This document shows, piece by piece, positions 29,346 through 40,472 of a DNA stretch of 64,000 nucleotides. The DNA comes from Drosophila persimilis. Taxonomy: Eukaryota > Arthropoda > Insecta > Diptera > Drosophilidae. A model generated the notes under the pieces. It ran no database searches. It was not told the origin of the DNA and saw only the letters and a program-made list of their open reading frames with translations. A program made the translations under genes and the position numbers. The stretch lies in assembly GCF_003286085.1 (NCBI RefSeq), contig NW_020825444.1, forward strand, positions 120,138-184,137, read 5' to 3'. Each line of letters starts with the position of its first letter. Position 1 is the stretch's first letter.

Positions 29346-30102
29346 GTGCAGAGGCGAAATCCCAGTAGGGATACTTAACACTACCACCCAGCTTTCGTCT
29401 GAGAAATCAGAATCCGACATACACCAAGCTTTAGTCTGGCCACAACTAGTCCATGCCAGATCCCATTCGCTTTTCACCAACGACCAACCCAGTAATAAGT
29501 CCCTCACAAGGAGTGCAAGAAGGATGAGAGCGTTCCGGCAGGCGGCGAAAGCGATAAATTGCATTCGTTACAAGCAGATGGACAAGCGTCCATATGCGGA
29601 AGTTCGCCTGTTGGATCAAACGGTCCTTGGTCTATTGGACACCGGAGCAGCTATGAGTGTGATAGACGGAAAGTTAGCAAAACGCGTAATCCAAAGCCGT
29701 ATTCCTTTTAAGAGAGGAGTTGTAAATGCTTCCACTGCGGATGGAAGGAGGCAAGAGGTAATGGGACGACTGCGGACATCGGTGCAGTATAAGGGTGCAG
29801 TGAAGGACCTTGAGCTACACATTATTCGATCGCTCAGCCAGGACTTGTATTTAGGGATCGATTTTTGGTCAAGTTTCGACTTATTACCACCCAGCATGTC
29901 GCTGGCAGAGATAGTTCATGAACCGCAGAACCTCAGCCGGGGGGAAATGGACCAGTTGCAAGCGACCATCAATTTAGTTCCTTCGTTTTCCGTTTCCGGT
30001 CTAGGAAAGACGGCTCTGCTTTCGCATTCAATTGATGTAGGTGATGCGAAAGCCGTGAAGCAGAGACACGTCCCTGTATCTCCACAAATTGTAACAAATT
30101 GA
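29278..30102 (+). CDS. Protease region of the degraded gypsy element
   Basis: A 274-codon open frame. An N-terminal linker is followed by the aspartic protease: VLGLLDTGAAMSVIDGKLAK (active site, ~residue 115) and DLYLGIDFWSSFDLLP (~residue 190). RT's leading sequence follows (LLSHSIDVGDAKAVKQRHVP), where the frame ends with a TGA at 30100 just before the RT palm. A few dozen residues between ...SPQIVTN and the RT block ISSLDLKDAYW are missing or out of frame, including the usual VRKKDG and YPLP motifs. It matures the polyprotein in related elements. Confidence 0.75.
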   Translation: MPKKRQSEHTSSPAGQCSAQAVECRGEIPVGILNTTTQLSSEKSESDIHQALVWPQLVHARSHSLFTNDQPSNKSLTRSARRMRAFRQAAKAINCIRYKQMDKRPYAEVRLLDQTVLGLLDTGAAMSVIDGKLAKRVIQSRIPFKRGVVNASTADGRRQEVMGRLRTSVQYKGAVKDLELHIIRSLSQDLYLGIDFWSSFDLLPPSMSLAEIVHEPQNLSRGEMDQLQATINLVPSFSVSGLGKTALLSHSIDVGDAKAVKQRHVPVSPQIVTN

Positions 30103-30130
30103 TGGGATTCTAGGACGTCTTCCTAATGCG

Positions 30131-31060
30131 TTGTTTATTTCGAGCCTGGATCTTAAGGATGCCTATTGGCAAGTTCCCTTAGAGCCGAGCTCACGCGATA
30201 AAACAGCGTTCACGGTTTCGGGGAAACCTCTCTACCAGTATAAGGTAATGCCTTTTGGTCTCACTAATGCTTCGCAGACCATGACAAGGCTGATGGACAA
30301 GGTAATTCCGGCCAGTTTAAGAAATGGACGACCTCTTGATTGTGTCGGACAGTTTTGAGTCACATCGGAGGGTGTTGAGTGAAGTGGCAAGTTACATAAA
30401 AGCGGCAGGGTTAACGCTGAATGTGGAGAAAATCAAGTTTTGCATGAAGTCAGTGAGGTATTTGGGGCATATCGTGATTCGTACAGATCCGGATAAGATT
30501 TCGGCCATATCCGATTAAAGTCCTTAAAGTCGCTGCGTCGTTTCCTAGGTATGGTAGGCTGGTACAGGAAGTTTATAAGCAACTTCGCATCGGTAGCCGC
30601 GCCTCTCACGGACTTGCTCAAACCCAGACAGAAATATTCAATGACTCCAGAGGGTCAGCAGGCCTTTGAAAAGTTGAAGGAGATGCTTTGCTCAGCGCCA
30701 GTTTTGCGTAGTCCTGATTTTAGCAAACCATTCTATGTTCACTGCGACAAGACAGGCGTCGGGGGAGTGCTGGTGCAAAAGACGCCGGAAGGGGATGAAT
30801 ATCCGATTGCGTTTGTATCGAAAAAACTCAACAAAGCCCAAAAGAATTATTCGGTCACCGAACAAGAATGGCCGCAATAGTTTGCATAAATAGGTTCAGA
30901 GCTTACATCGAGGGGCATGAATTTACTGTGATCACTGATCATGCCTCTTTAAAATGGCTCATGTCACAAACTGACTTACACTCACGTCTAGCCCGATGGG
31001 CATTAAAGCTGCAGAGTTTCTCGTTTAAAACGAAAATCGTAGCGGAAATGAGGAGGAAGT
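30131..31060 (+). pseudogene. RT and RNase H remnant
   Basis: Three frames in succession. RT motifs are SSLDLKDAYWQVPLE, YKVMPFGLTNASQTMTRLMD, then after a frameshift at ~30330 EMDDLLIVSDSFESHRRVL (catalytic DD), and a second shift near 30510. The thumb MVGWYRKFISNFASVAAPL leads into RNase H: FYVHCDKTGVGGVLVQK, YSVTEQEW, a stop/shift near 30870, and FTVITDHASLKWLMS. Asp residues of RNase H are partly changed (HCDKT where HTDAS is usual). Non-functional. Confidence 0.85.
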
Positions 31061-31830
31061 GGCGACTCTAGACGCGAGCAATGGGTTGTTGGTGGATTTG
31101 GAATCGCCAGAATTCAAGGCAGAAGATTACGTGGAGATCGTAGAAAGGGTTAGGGCCAATATTGATAAGTTACCAGATCTCAAAATTGTAGATAACTTGT
31201 TTTATCGTAGGTCAGATCAAGCAAAAGGAGAGGTGCTACATGATGCGTTCATTTGGAAACTCTGGATTCCTCAAGGGTTAGTGGTTGACGTTTTGCGTAA
31301 CGCGCACGACAATCCACTGGCTTCCCATGGAGGCATTCGCAAAACCCTAGAAAGGATACGGCGGTATTATTATGTGAAGAAGTATATCCAGGCTTGTGAT
31401 GTCTGCAAGACCACCAAGGCCCCCAATACAATCCAGAGACCGAAGATTGGAATTGCGCCCGAATCACAGCGTTTCTTCCAGAAATTTAGATTTCCTGGGG
31501 CCATATCCCCGTTCAAGAAGTGGACATATAAGCATCTTTATCGTCCTCGATCACTATTCTAAATATGTGTTTCTGAAGGCAGTGAAGAAGTTGACCGCGG
31601 ACGTGGTAGTCAAATACATGCAGGAAGATCTTTTTCATGCTTTCGGGTTTCCGGAGACCATAGTATCCGACAATGGTACACAATTTAAGTCGGAGGCATT
31701 CCAAAAGCTACTCCGGGAATACAAAGTTTCGCACACTCTCACGGCCCTGTACGCGCCCCAAGCTAATGCTTCCGAACGTGTAAGTCGCTCGGTGATTGCA
31801 GCAATCCGATCTTATGACCCCCAAGCCTGA
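31059..31830 (+). pseudogene. Integrase remnant
   Basis: Zinc domain: AHDNPLASHGGIRKTLERIRRYYY ends in CDVCKTTKAPN. A shift near 31450-31500 leads to the catalytic core in another frame: IFIVLDHYSKYVFLKAVKKL (first Asp), ETIVSDNGTQFKSEAFQKLL (second Asp) and APQANASERVSRSVIAAI (Glu). The frame ends at a TGA at 31828; no GPY/F-type C-terminal module follows. The three catalytic acids survive but the frame is broken. Confidence 0.82.
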
Positions 31831-33068
31831 TCTTTTGGAGGGGCTTTTGTAGCGCTTGTAGCAGGAAATTCGGAGTTTTCTCGGGGCGCCATCTGGTGCT
31901 CAGAGTGGCAGGCGAACGATGGGTCGAGGGAAAACCAAAGAGGCGTTAACAGGTCGAAACGTCAGGCTATCTCGCTTAAAAATGCATCCAGGGATTTAGA
32001 GGATTTGCCGCCAGAACGTTGGCGTCCCTATTGGCTATTCTCTCGTGAAAGTCAATTGAGTCGATTGCGCATCGGTCCGACGAAAAGGAAAAAGAAAGAA
32101 TTTAGTGAAAGAAAAACTCTAGGAAATCTAAACATCTAAATCCAATATTCGTCTGCGAGTTTCTTTGTTGAAGGCGAGTGGGCTATTCAGTCGTCAGAAG
32201 CCGTATAGCGCTGAGTCCGATTGGGGTAAGTGCTGCGGGAAAAGAAGAGAAGGGCTAAAGGAAAATATCAAAGAGTTGTCCCATTTTTGTAGTTGGCGCT
32301 TAGTAAACCGAGTTAATCAGTGCGGATTCGATCGTCCAAGGAAGCCAGTCAGCAAACAACAGCAGCCGCAGGCCTAACGAAGTGGCGTTTAAACCTTTGG
32401 GATTGTCTGGAAAGCGCTCAGCCATCGGAGAAGCGAGCGTGGAAACAGAGGGAGAAGATATTTGGGAAGCGCTCGTTCACCCCAAGCGGCTAGCTTCCCG
32501 AGTCGTTGGCGTCGCCACTTTAGTAATCGAGCGCGACGCGGAAGATAAGGAGGGCCCGTCCCTTGGTCGCGAGCAGATCGGCGGAGAGAAAGTGTCGATC
32601 TGACACAGTCGGAGATTGGCTGTTGGCCTTTTCTTTGCATTCGCGTACTTTTCACCTGCAGAAGCAGTGGACAGAATTTGTGCTGTTCCCTTTCGCCCCG
32701 GAGGTGGAAAGGAAGCAAAGATAACAGAGGGAGAAAGAGAATAAGAGAGAAGAGGGAGAACGGATTGACGGAATCATGGTTTTTATGCGGAGTTAATTAG
32801 GAGAAAATTAGATTTGATCCCGGTAGTGGCTTCTCGTGACTCTCGCCGATCCCCCAACCTTGTGCCCATTTAAGTGTTTTTCCACCACAGCAGCTTTAGG
32901 TACTCATCGAGGAAAGCGCTTTCGCCGATGGAGCTATAAACTGGAGAAAAGGTATGAGTGGACATTGAGTAAATTCTATTATTAATAAATCAAAACTTGA
33001 AACAAGGGAACTAGGGCCGATCGGTGAGTGAGAGGGAGAAGGGCCCACTCGAGTTGAATTCGTAACAT
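31831..33068 (+). other. Non-coding 3' part, possible 3' LTR
   Basis: It starts around TGTAGCGCTTG (31849) and could end ...CGTAACA (33068), which would give TG...CA ends of a ~1.2 kb LTR. It has a TATAAA-like site at ~32935 and an AATAAA poly(A) signal at ~32985, as LTRs do. The one open frame inside (32382-32603) has no recognisable product. Without a second copy in the window this stays a suggestion. Confidence 0.45.
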
Positions 33069-33872
33069 TACGGAGTCAGCAAGCAGATTATCTTGACAAT
33101 TATTTTTAGGAGTTTTATAACATATGTATTTCATTTAGCTATTCTTTCAATGTGGGTGTTTATATCATGGTATTTGCGGTAATGTTATTGTTTTAGCCAG
33201 TAAGTGAATAAACTTTATAATGTATTAATCTAACGCTTTGCTTTCGCTGGCAAACTTCCCATGTAGGACGCCCAGGACAAAGGGGCCATTCCGTCATTGA
33301 ATCGAACGGCTTGGAATGGCCATGGTAGGGTGGGCGACACGACCTCGACAACACCAGAGGCGGAGTTGAGATACCTTTCTAGCACACATCTATAATTCTA
33401 TTCAGGGATAAACAGTGTCTCCCAGTTAAGCATTTTCGTCGTGACACGCTACTTCATTCGCGGTATAATGCGTATAGGCCACCAGCAGGAGGGGGGCAAG
33501 AACATCACTCCAATAGCCGACGAGCAGAGGCCGGAAACCTAAAGCGTGTGCTTGTCTGCGTGTCTGCTATACACAGACGTGCGTAGGTGACACGTTACAA
33601 CTGTATGGCAATTGACATGAATATTTCTAAAAAAAATCTACAAAAACTTAGCCAAACAAGCGAAATCGACTAAATGGAAACTTTAAAGTCAATAAATGTT
33701 GTCAAAAGTGGCTAAAAATTTAATTTAGAAAAGTAATTAAACACTTTGAAAAGGATACTCTTGAAAGCAGTGAAAGACGAAACGATTACTTACTGCGAAT
33801 AAGTGATAGGCAGACAAAACGCATTGAAGGTTCTCCATAAAGTTTCAAGAGCCTTAGGAATTCCATTTAAAA
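33069..33872. other. Unassigned AT-rich sequence
   Basis: No ORF above ~60 codons, no repeat shared with other parts of the window. Includes two patches of non-repetitive moderate-GC DNA (33240-33360 and 33440-33560). Could be host intron/intergenic DNA or an unrecognised transposon remnant. Confidence 0.3.
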
Positions 33873-34175
33873 TATAACCCTACATTTGTATTTACCTTGC
33901 TGCTAGCTTATAATTATTAGTGTTAATCTACAATTGTATATACTATTAACGTTGTACGAAATATCGTAAGTATCTGAATAAGTATCGATATGAATTATCA
34001 TCATAGTTCTGCGAACTAGAACTATGCGAGAACTAGATAGGGAGAGAACTTGAGATCGGAGCTGGGTTCAATGGGCACTTTTTGCTGTATCGACAAGACG
34101 GAGAGGTTGGAGAAGAATTAAGTAAAATAAAATCATAAAAAGTACGAAACATCCGTGGACTTTCTGCGTCAATAA
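33873..34175 (+). repeat. 5' LTR (left direct repeat)
   Basis: From ATAACCCTACATTTG to TTTCTGCGTCAATAA, ~95% alike the right copy. It lacks the first ~20 bp (TGTTAGGTTGTTTTAG) and ~15 bp near 34005 (TTCTTATTCG). It is followed by CTTCAGAAGTGGGATCG, a leader motif next to which gag begins. Confidence 0.85.
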
Positions 34176-34270
34176 CTTCAGAAGTGGGATCGTAGCCCTT
34201 TAAAGTATCTGCCTACATAAGTATTTGTCTACTGGCATCCCCGACAACGAGTATTTTCCACATTTTATAA

Positions 34271-34849
34271 ATGGCCGAGGAAACCATGGCAAACATTGAC
34301 AAAGAAAAAATTGTAGAGTGGTTGCTGGAGAAGGAGATCATTTTTCCAGCTAGCGCAACACTAAGGCAACTTCGAAAGCTTGCCATAAGTGGTGGAATGG
34401 ACGAAGTTTCTGAAAGTCTGGTGAATAAATCGGATATTGAATCGGATGAAAAAGTGTCTGAAAATGAGCAGATCGACGATATGAAAGAAGAAGAATTACT
34501 TGACCCCGCAATAAGGGTGGCTTAGAAAAAGAAGAAACTGGCTGCCTTAATGGTAATGGACAACTATGTGACCGATGACATCCGAATGGTCAAGCAACTT
34601 ATTGCCCCTTTTTCTGCCAGTGAAAATGATGAAGCTTCTGAATGGGTCTTGAATTTTGAACGGATTTGCGGAGGCGTGAACGAAAGCAGCAATTTTAAGC
34701 TTCTTTGTGTGCGCATGTTGATGAAGGCGGGAACAGAGGCGGACTTGTTCATGCGTGTCGACAAATCAAAGACTTACGACGAGTTTAAAGGAAACTTCCT
34801 AAAACCTTTTGGCCGGGATATATTCTTCGCATGGAAGAAATTGCTATGA
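34271..34849 (+). pseudogene. gag, N-terminal part
   Basis: Starts MAEETMANIDKEKIVEWLLE with a SAP-like region (SATLRQLRKLAISGG). An in-frame TAG at 34523-34525 interrupts it, and the same frame continues KKKKLAALMVMDNYVTDDIR through the gag core (SEWVLNFERICGG, LLCVRMLMKAGTEADLFMRVD). Near 34815 the frame shifts to the one used by the next ORF. It would form the virus-like particle shell. Damage: one nonsense codon and one frameshift. Confidence 0.82.
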
Positions 34850-35850
34850 GTGCCGACATTGAAGAGAAATTGACAGTGCAGTTCATCATTGATGGTTTTC
34901 GTGATCGATCTTCCAGTATCGCCTTATTGTATTCAGCGTCGACTATCGGAAAACTTAAGGAGCTAGCTCGACAATACGAGTCTTTGAGGAAGAGTACCCA
35001 GACGAATTTTAAGCGCACTGGGATGACCGCTTCCGGAAATGACCGGAGCCAGGGGCGCTGCTATAATTGTTCATCACATGGCCATTATGCTTCATCGTGT
35101 CCCGCACCTAAGCGGGAGAAGGGATCGTGTTTCCAGTGTGGATCCATGCAGCACCAGGTGAAGGATTGCCAACAGAAGCCTATGCCAACCCAGCGATCCG
35201 TGGGTACAGCCAGCAACCCGCCGATGGACGACAGAGAGGAGAACAATATTTTTGTTCCTATTGTTAATCAGGTAGGGGTAAATTTTTACACTGATATAAA
35301 ACGCAGGTATCAAATTAAATTTCTTTCTGGCATGTTGGACACCGGTAGCGCTATTAATTTGATGCAGCGCTCGGCGATACCTTATGAAAATTTTGATGGT
35401 GTACTAAGACCGACAGAGTATTTTGGAGTTAACGGTTCGAGAATAAGCATTTTTGGAAAAATAATTGTCAATTTAGTATTTCATAACATTGAAAAAGAAC
35501 TTATATTTTTCGTTGTACCAAACAACTATATTTCGTATAATGTCCTTCTGGGGCGCAGTTTCCTTGAAAATTATGGAAAAAAATTAATTTTTGAAAATGA
35601 AATTGAAAATGTAAGGCGAGTTACGCAAAGCAATATTGTCTCAATTGAAAATAGAGTATTAGTGAACAGTGACTTAGATGAAAATAGAGTATTAGTGAAC
35701 AGTGACTTAGATAAATATAGAGTATTAGTGAACATTGAGAGTGACCAAATTGAAAATGTAGTATTGACAAATAGAGATAGTGAGATGATGTTATCAGATA
35801 TCAATAATAATGGATTATTGAAGGATGAAAATTATGAGAATATTAATTAG
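34831..35850 (+). CDS. gag C-terminal part and protease
   Basis: A 339-codon frame: end of the gag core (LTVQFIIDGFRDRSSSIALL), two zinc knuckles CYNCSSHGHYASSC and CFQCGSMQHQVKDC (residues ~72-110), then the protease with SGMLDTGSAINLMQ (~residue 170) and NVLLGRSFLENYG (~residue 230). Near the C-terminus a short tandem duplication (ENRVLVNSDLD repeated three times, 35650-35740) precedes the stop. RT lies ~180 bp further in another frame, in AT-rich text with stops. No other damage is visible in this part. Confidence 0.85.
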   Translation: MEEIAMSADIEEKLTVQFIIDGFRDRSSSIALLYSASTIGKLKELARQYESLRKSTQTNFKRTGMTASGNDRSQGRCYNCSSHGHYASSCPAPKREKGSCFQCGSMQHQVKDCQQKPMPTQRSVGTASNPPMDDREENNIFVPIVNQVGVNFYTDIKRRYQIKFLSGMLDTGSAINLMQRSAIPYENFDGVLRPTEYFGVNGSRISIFGKIIVNLVFHNIEKELIFFVVPNNYISYNVLLGRSFLENYGKKLIFENEIENVRRVTQSNIVSIENRVLVNSDLDENRVLVNSDLDKYRVLVNIESDQIENVVLTNRDSEMMLSDINNNGLLKDENYENIN

Positions 35851-36034
35851 TGACCAATTGAATTGTAATAACATTGACCTTTTATTGAAAGATAACGAGC
35901 AAAAGCATATGGCAAGTGAATCATTAGAAAGAACCGACATAGATATACCGTATATATATAGTATTGAAATAACAAAATAAGAGGACAGCTATAATATCGA
36001 TCCAAAGCGAACTGATAAAGAACGTAGTAAATTC

Positions 36035-36844
36035 ATGCAATTGATAAAACTTAACTATTCAGACTTAACTAACATTCCAGCAATTCAACATAACTACGAA
36101 ATGAATCTCAAACTTAAATCAGAAGAACCTGTACGCACTGTTCCGAGAAGACTTTCATATCAGGAGAAAAAAGAAGTAGATACCCAAATAGATGAACTAT
36201 TGAAAAAAGGCTTCATAAGAGAAAGTAAATCGGCTTACAGCTCTGCAAAAGTATTAGTTAAGAAAAAATCAGGGGAAAAAAGAATGTGTGTAGATTACAA
36301 ACAGCTTAATAAGATTTGCATTCGTGATGGATATCCATTGCCACTAATAAACGACTGCTTAGAGAGATTAGAAGGGAACACAATTTTTACACTTTTAGAT
36401 TTGAAACACAGTTATCACCAAGTAAAAGGAGCAGAGAGTTCGGTGCAGTATACAGCATTTGTCATACCTAGCGGACAATATGAATACACAAGAATGCCTT
36501 TTGGACTTATGAATGCACCAGCAGTATTTATGAGATTTATTAATTTCATTTTACAACCATTAATTCGCGAAGGTAATGTAGTAGTTTATATGGACGATAT
36601 CGCTATAGGTTCCAAGTCGTTGAACGAACATCTTATAACAGTAGGTAGAGTTTTAAGAATTCTCGCAGAATATCGACTAGAAATTAAGGTTAGTAAATGT
36701 CAATTCGGTTATGAAAGTATTGAGTTCTTGGGATATACCCTTTCTGGTAAGGGAATAAGCCCAAACTGTGAACACACAGCAACCATTAAGCATCTGCCAT
36801 TGCCAAAAGATCGCCATGATCACAGTAGAGGGGAGTGGGGAGTA
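36035..36844 (+). pseudogene. Reverse transcriptase, cut by an INE
   Basis: Complete palm motifs: KKKSGEKRMCVDYKQLN, YPLPLINDCLERLEG, LLDLKHSYHQVKGA, YTRMPFGLMNAPAVFMRF, and the catalytic box VVYMDDIAIGS (~residue 190). Then come the connection LEIKVSKCQFGYESIEFLGY and GKGISPNCEHTATIKHLPLP, after which the sequence turns into INE at ~36845. The thumb and the active part of RNase H are absent on both sides of the INE, so a deletion accompanied the insertion. The first Met is internal; RT proper starts upstream in the same frame. Confidence 0.88.
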
Positions 36845-37146
36845 GACAGGAGTGCGGATACTAAATTTGGTTACTCTAGCGTTAATAGTCTTTGAGATTT
36901 GTGAATATCCCCAGATTTGCATCCTTTGCGGGGGCGGAAGGGGGTGTGGCGAAATTTTGAAACAAACTCGTCTCGGTCTGATATATTAGGAGTGTGGATA
37001 CCAAATTTGGTTGCTCTAGCTTTTATAGTCTCTGAGATCTAGGCGCTAATGTTTTACTCTAAGCAAAGCCGCCTATGCTACCTGTGTGTTAGAGAGAGAC
37101 AGGGCGAGAAAAAATTAAATTGTTTTCGTGATGCTGGCTATAATAT
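36845..37146 (-). repeat. INE middle fragment (copy l)
   Basis: Minus-oriented internal part with GGTGTGGCGAAATTTTG and TAGGCGCTAATGTTTTAC, lacking both ends. It abuts a plus-oriented fragment at 37146. Confidence 0.85.
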
Positions 37147-37551
37147 AATTTGGAATCCGCACTTCTCTTAGATCTCACTATAAAACGTGTATCTCAAAAT
37201 TTCGCCCCACCCCCTTCCGCCCACACAAAGGACGAAAATCTGTTGCATCCACAATATTGCAGATTCGAGAAAACTAAAAACGGGGAATCATAGATAACGA
37301 CCATATCTATCAGATTGCTGAATCTGGATCAGATCAGATAATTTTTGTAGCCAAAAGGTACAAATCAATTTGCAGTGGCTACGCAGCGCGTGACATCACG
37401 CTCAGACTGATTTTCTGTCTCTCTCGCACGCACTCTTTGTCGTGTCGTTTAATATTAGCGGCGTCTGCCGGAGGAAAGCCATACTGACTTAGTATCGGGT
37501 ATAACTCTAGAGTTGCGGTGTCCGCAGCAACTCACAACGTTCCCCCTCGTT
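37147..37551 (+). repeat. INE 3' fragment (copy e)
   Basis: The 3' ~400 bp with AGTATCGGGTATAA, hairpin and CCCCCTCG tail. Element coding DNA resumes right after it. With copy l it forms a head-to-head pair, either two insertions or one insertion followed by inversion. Confidence 0.9.
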
Positions 37552-38952
37552 TTATGTTTAGGAAAGGGACGTCTTCATTCAAATATCGCCAGATGGGCCA
37601 TAGAGCTAGCAAATTATAATTACACTTTAAAACATCGTAATGGAAAATATATGTCCCATGTGGACACCTTAAGTAGATATCCTTCAGGGCTTAATCAAGA
37701 TTTTGAATATGAACCAATAGTGACAATTCATGAAAGTGATAACAAAGACCGAATAGTTTCCGTGATTGAGTGCGACGACATTAATCTTCAGCTTCAGATA
37801 ACACAAAACAGGGACAACCATATAGGGAAATTAAAAGAACAATTGGAGCATGGACCTTTTAAGAAATTTTCATTGAGCGATGGAATTGTTTATAAAATAG
37901 GTGAGAACGACGTTGAGCTGTTTTATGTCCCAGCTGAAATGGAAACGCAAATAATCAGAAGAGTTCACGAAAATGTATGAAAGAAATCTTAAGACATTAT
38001 TGGTTCCCGAATATGAGATCTAAAATCGATTTGTTTATAGGAAATTGTTTAAATTGTATCATGTTTTCAGACCCCACACATGCGAATAATCGAACACTTC
38101 ACAATATTCCTAAGCGACCAATCCCATTCGACACCTTACACGTAGACCATTTTGGACCACTTCCCGCTGTTATATCAAAGAAGAAGCATGTATTAGTTAT
38201 CATTGACGCCTTTACGAAATTTGTAAAATTGTTTTCTATAAATACGACAAGCACTAAAGAAGTCTACACATGTTTTTCAAAGTATTTTCAATTTTATAGT
38301 CGTCCACGTAGAATTATCAGCGATAGAGGAACGTGTTTTACATCATTAGAATTTAGTAAATTTTTGTTAGAAAATAATATAGAACACGTGAAAGTGGCAA
38401 CTGCTTCACCCCTTCAGGTAGCCAATAAATCACGAAGATTGGAGCAAACTTTTAATAAAGGCTGAATATGCAATTAATAACTCAGTCCATTCGACCACGA
38501 AAGAATTGCCTTCAGTGTTGTTATTCGGAGTCCAACAGAGGGGTTGTAATATTGACGCGTTAACAGAATACTTAGATGATACACAAGACCGAACTCAAAG
38601 CGATTTAGAATCAGTACGTAAGAAAGCTTTGGATACAATCGAGCATTGTCAGCAGAAGAGTGAAGAGTATTTTGAAAGGAATCACAAAAATCATATTGAG
38701 TTCTTGGAAGGCGATTTCGTTGTAATGAGAAACATTGACACCACAATAGGTACAAATAAAAAATTTGTTCCGAAGTACAGGGGTCCGTACATCATCAAAA
38801 AGGTATTGCCGAACGACAGATATGTGTTAAATGACATTGAAAACTGCCAAATAAGTCAAATCGCGTATGAGGGCATTATAGAGGCATGCCGATTAAGGAA
38901 ATGGGCAGATTGGCGTAATCAGTGTGAAAGTGACTCCTACTTAAATAGTTAA
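37552..38952 (+). pseudogene. RNase H end and integrase, broken
   Basis: Begins with the last RNase H strand and linker (ARWAIELANYNYTLKHRNGK, DTLSRYP). The integrase zinc domain is damaged: ...IRRVHENV ends at a stop where the HxGH part should be, and the next frame gives EILRHYWFPNMRSKI and CLNC. In the core, FDTLHVDHFGPLP (Asp) and RRIISDRGTCFTSLEFSKFL (Asp) are present. The frame then breaks near 38430 and the Glu region is lost or garbled. A third frame (38506-38952) encodes the C-terminal module (FVPKYRGPYIIKKVLPNDRY). Inactive. Confidence 0.85.
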
Positions 38953-39040
38953 CAATTTATATATATACACATATAATTAAAATTACTCTTAATTACATAT
39001 TTACGATCGAGGGCGATCTAATTGTCAGGATGGCCGAGCT

Positions 39041-39369
39041 GTTAGGTTGTTTTAGTATTATAACCCTACATTTGTATTTACCTTGCTGCTAGCTTATAAT
39101 TATTAGTGTTAATCTACAATTGTATTTACTATTAACGTTGTACGAAATATCGTAAGTATCTGAATAAGTATCGATATGAATTATCATCCGATAGTTCTTA
39201 TTCGCAGAACTAGAACTATGCGAGAACTATATCGGGAGAGAACTAGAGATCGGAGCTGGGTTCAATGGGCACTTTTTGCTGTATCGACAAGACGGAGAGG
39301 TTAGAGAAGAATTAAGTAAAATAAAATCATAAAAAGTACGAAACATCCGTGGACTTTCTGCGTCAATAA
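39041..39369 (+). repeat. 3' LTR (right direct repeat)
   Basis: Probably starts TGTTAGGTTG at 39041 and ends ...GCGTCAATAA at 39369. It includes the motif pair TATCGATATGAATTATC and GAGCTGGGTTCAATGGG shared with the left copy. Confidence 0.82.
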
Positions 39370-39404
39370 ATTTAATACTAAAGCGAATTTTATTCTTTTT
39401 TTTA

Positions 39405-40472
39405 TTATACCCGATACTCAAAATGAGTATTGGGGTATATTAGATTTGTGGTAAAAGTGGATGTGTGTAACGTCCAGAAGGAATCGTTTCCGACCCCATA
39501 AAGTATATATATTCTTGATCAGCATCAATAGCCGAGTCGATTGAGCCATGTCTGTCTGTCCGTCCCCTTCAGCGCCTAATGCTCAAAGACTATAAGAGCT
39601 AGAGCAACGATGTTTTGGATCCAGACTTCTGTGATATGTCACTGCTACAAAAATATTTCAAAACTTTGCCCCGCCCACTACCGCCCCCTCAAAGGGCGAA
39701 AATCTGTGGCATCCACAATTTTAAAGATACGAGAAAACCAAAAACGCAGAATCGTAGAGAATGACCATATCTTTTAGACTGCGGAATCTGAATTGGATCC
39801 AGCATCAAGAAAACAATTTCATTTTTTCTCGCCCTGTCTCTCTCTAACACACACGTAGCATAGGCGGCTCTGCTTAGAGTAAAACATTAGCGCCTAGATC
39901 TCAGAGACTATAAAAGCTAGAGCAACCAAATTTGGTATCCACACTCCTAATATATCGGACCGAGACGAGTTTGTTTCAAAATTTCGCCACACCCCCTTCC
40001 GCCCCCGCAAAGGATGCAAATCTGGGGATATTCACAAATCTCAGAGACTATTAAAGCTAGAGTAACCAAATTTAGTGTCCGCACTCCTGTTAGATCTCAC
40101 TATAAAACGTATATCTCAAAATTTCGCCCCACCCCCTTCCGCCCCCACAAAGGACGAAAATCAGTTGCATCCACAATATTGCAGATTTGAGAAAACTAAA
40201 AACGCAGAATCATAGATAATGACCATATCTATCAGATTGCTGAATCTGGATCAGATCAGGTCATTTTTATAGCCAAAATTAACAAATCAATTTGCAGTGG
40301 CTACGCAGCGCCCGACGTCACGCTCAGACTGATTTTCTGTCTCTCTCGCACGCACTCTTTGTCGTTTCGTTTAATATTCGCGGCGTCTGCCGGAGGAGAG
40401 CCATACTGACTTAGTATCGGGTATAACTGTAGAGTTGCGGTGTCCGCAGCAACTCACAACGTTCCCCCTCGT
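39405..40472 (+). repeat. INE, nearly full length (copy f)
   Basis: Both ends are intact (TTATACCCG start, CCCCCTCGTT end). The GTCY core is reduced to a single GTCTGTCTGTCCGTCC. A ~25-bp deletion removes the GTATTATTATAGCC part near 39800. It sits in a T-rich site just downstream of the 3' LTR. Confidence 0.92.

Larger units (their letters stand above)
28633..33068 (+). mobile_element. Degraded Ty3/gypsy-type element, 5' truncated
   Basis: Gag core, zinc motif, protease, RT-RNase H and integrase follow in the expected order on the plus strand but in several frames. The left edge is an INE tail; no 5' LTR is present. A long non-coding 3' part with a poly(A) signal may be the 3' LTR. Different family from the 3.75 kb element (RT box MDDLLIV, protease LDTGAAMSVIDG). 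Confidence 0.85.
33873..39369 (+). mobile_element. LTR retrotransposon (gypsy superfamily, possibly mdg3/blastopia-like), interrupted
   Basis: Direct repeats of ~300 bp at 33873-34175 and 39041-39369 flank gag, protease, RT and integrase on the plus strand. An AT-rich coding composition separates it from the GC-rich gypsy elements in the window. INE fragments at 36845-37551 replace the end of RT and most of RNase H. The sequence before the 3' repeat contains GTCAGGATGGCCGAGC. Clade assignment is from the general look of gag and that tail and is uncertain. Confidence 0.85.
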
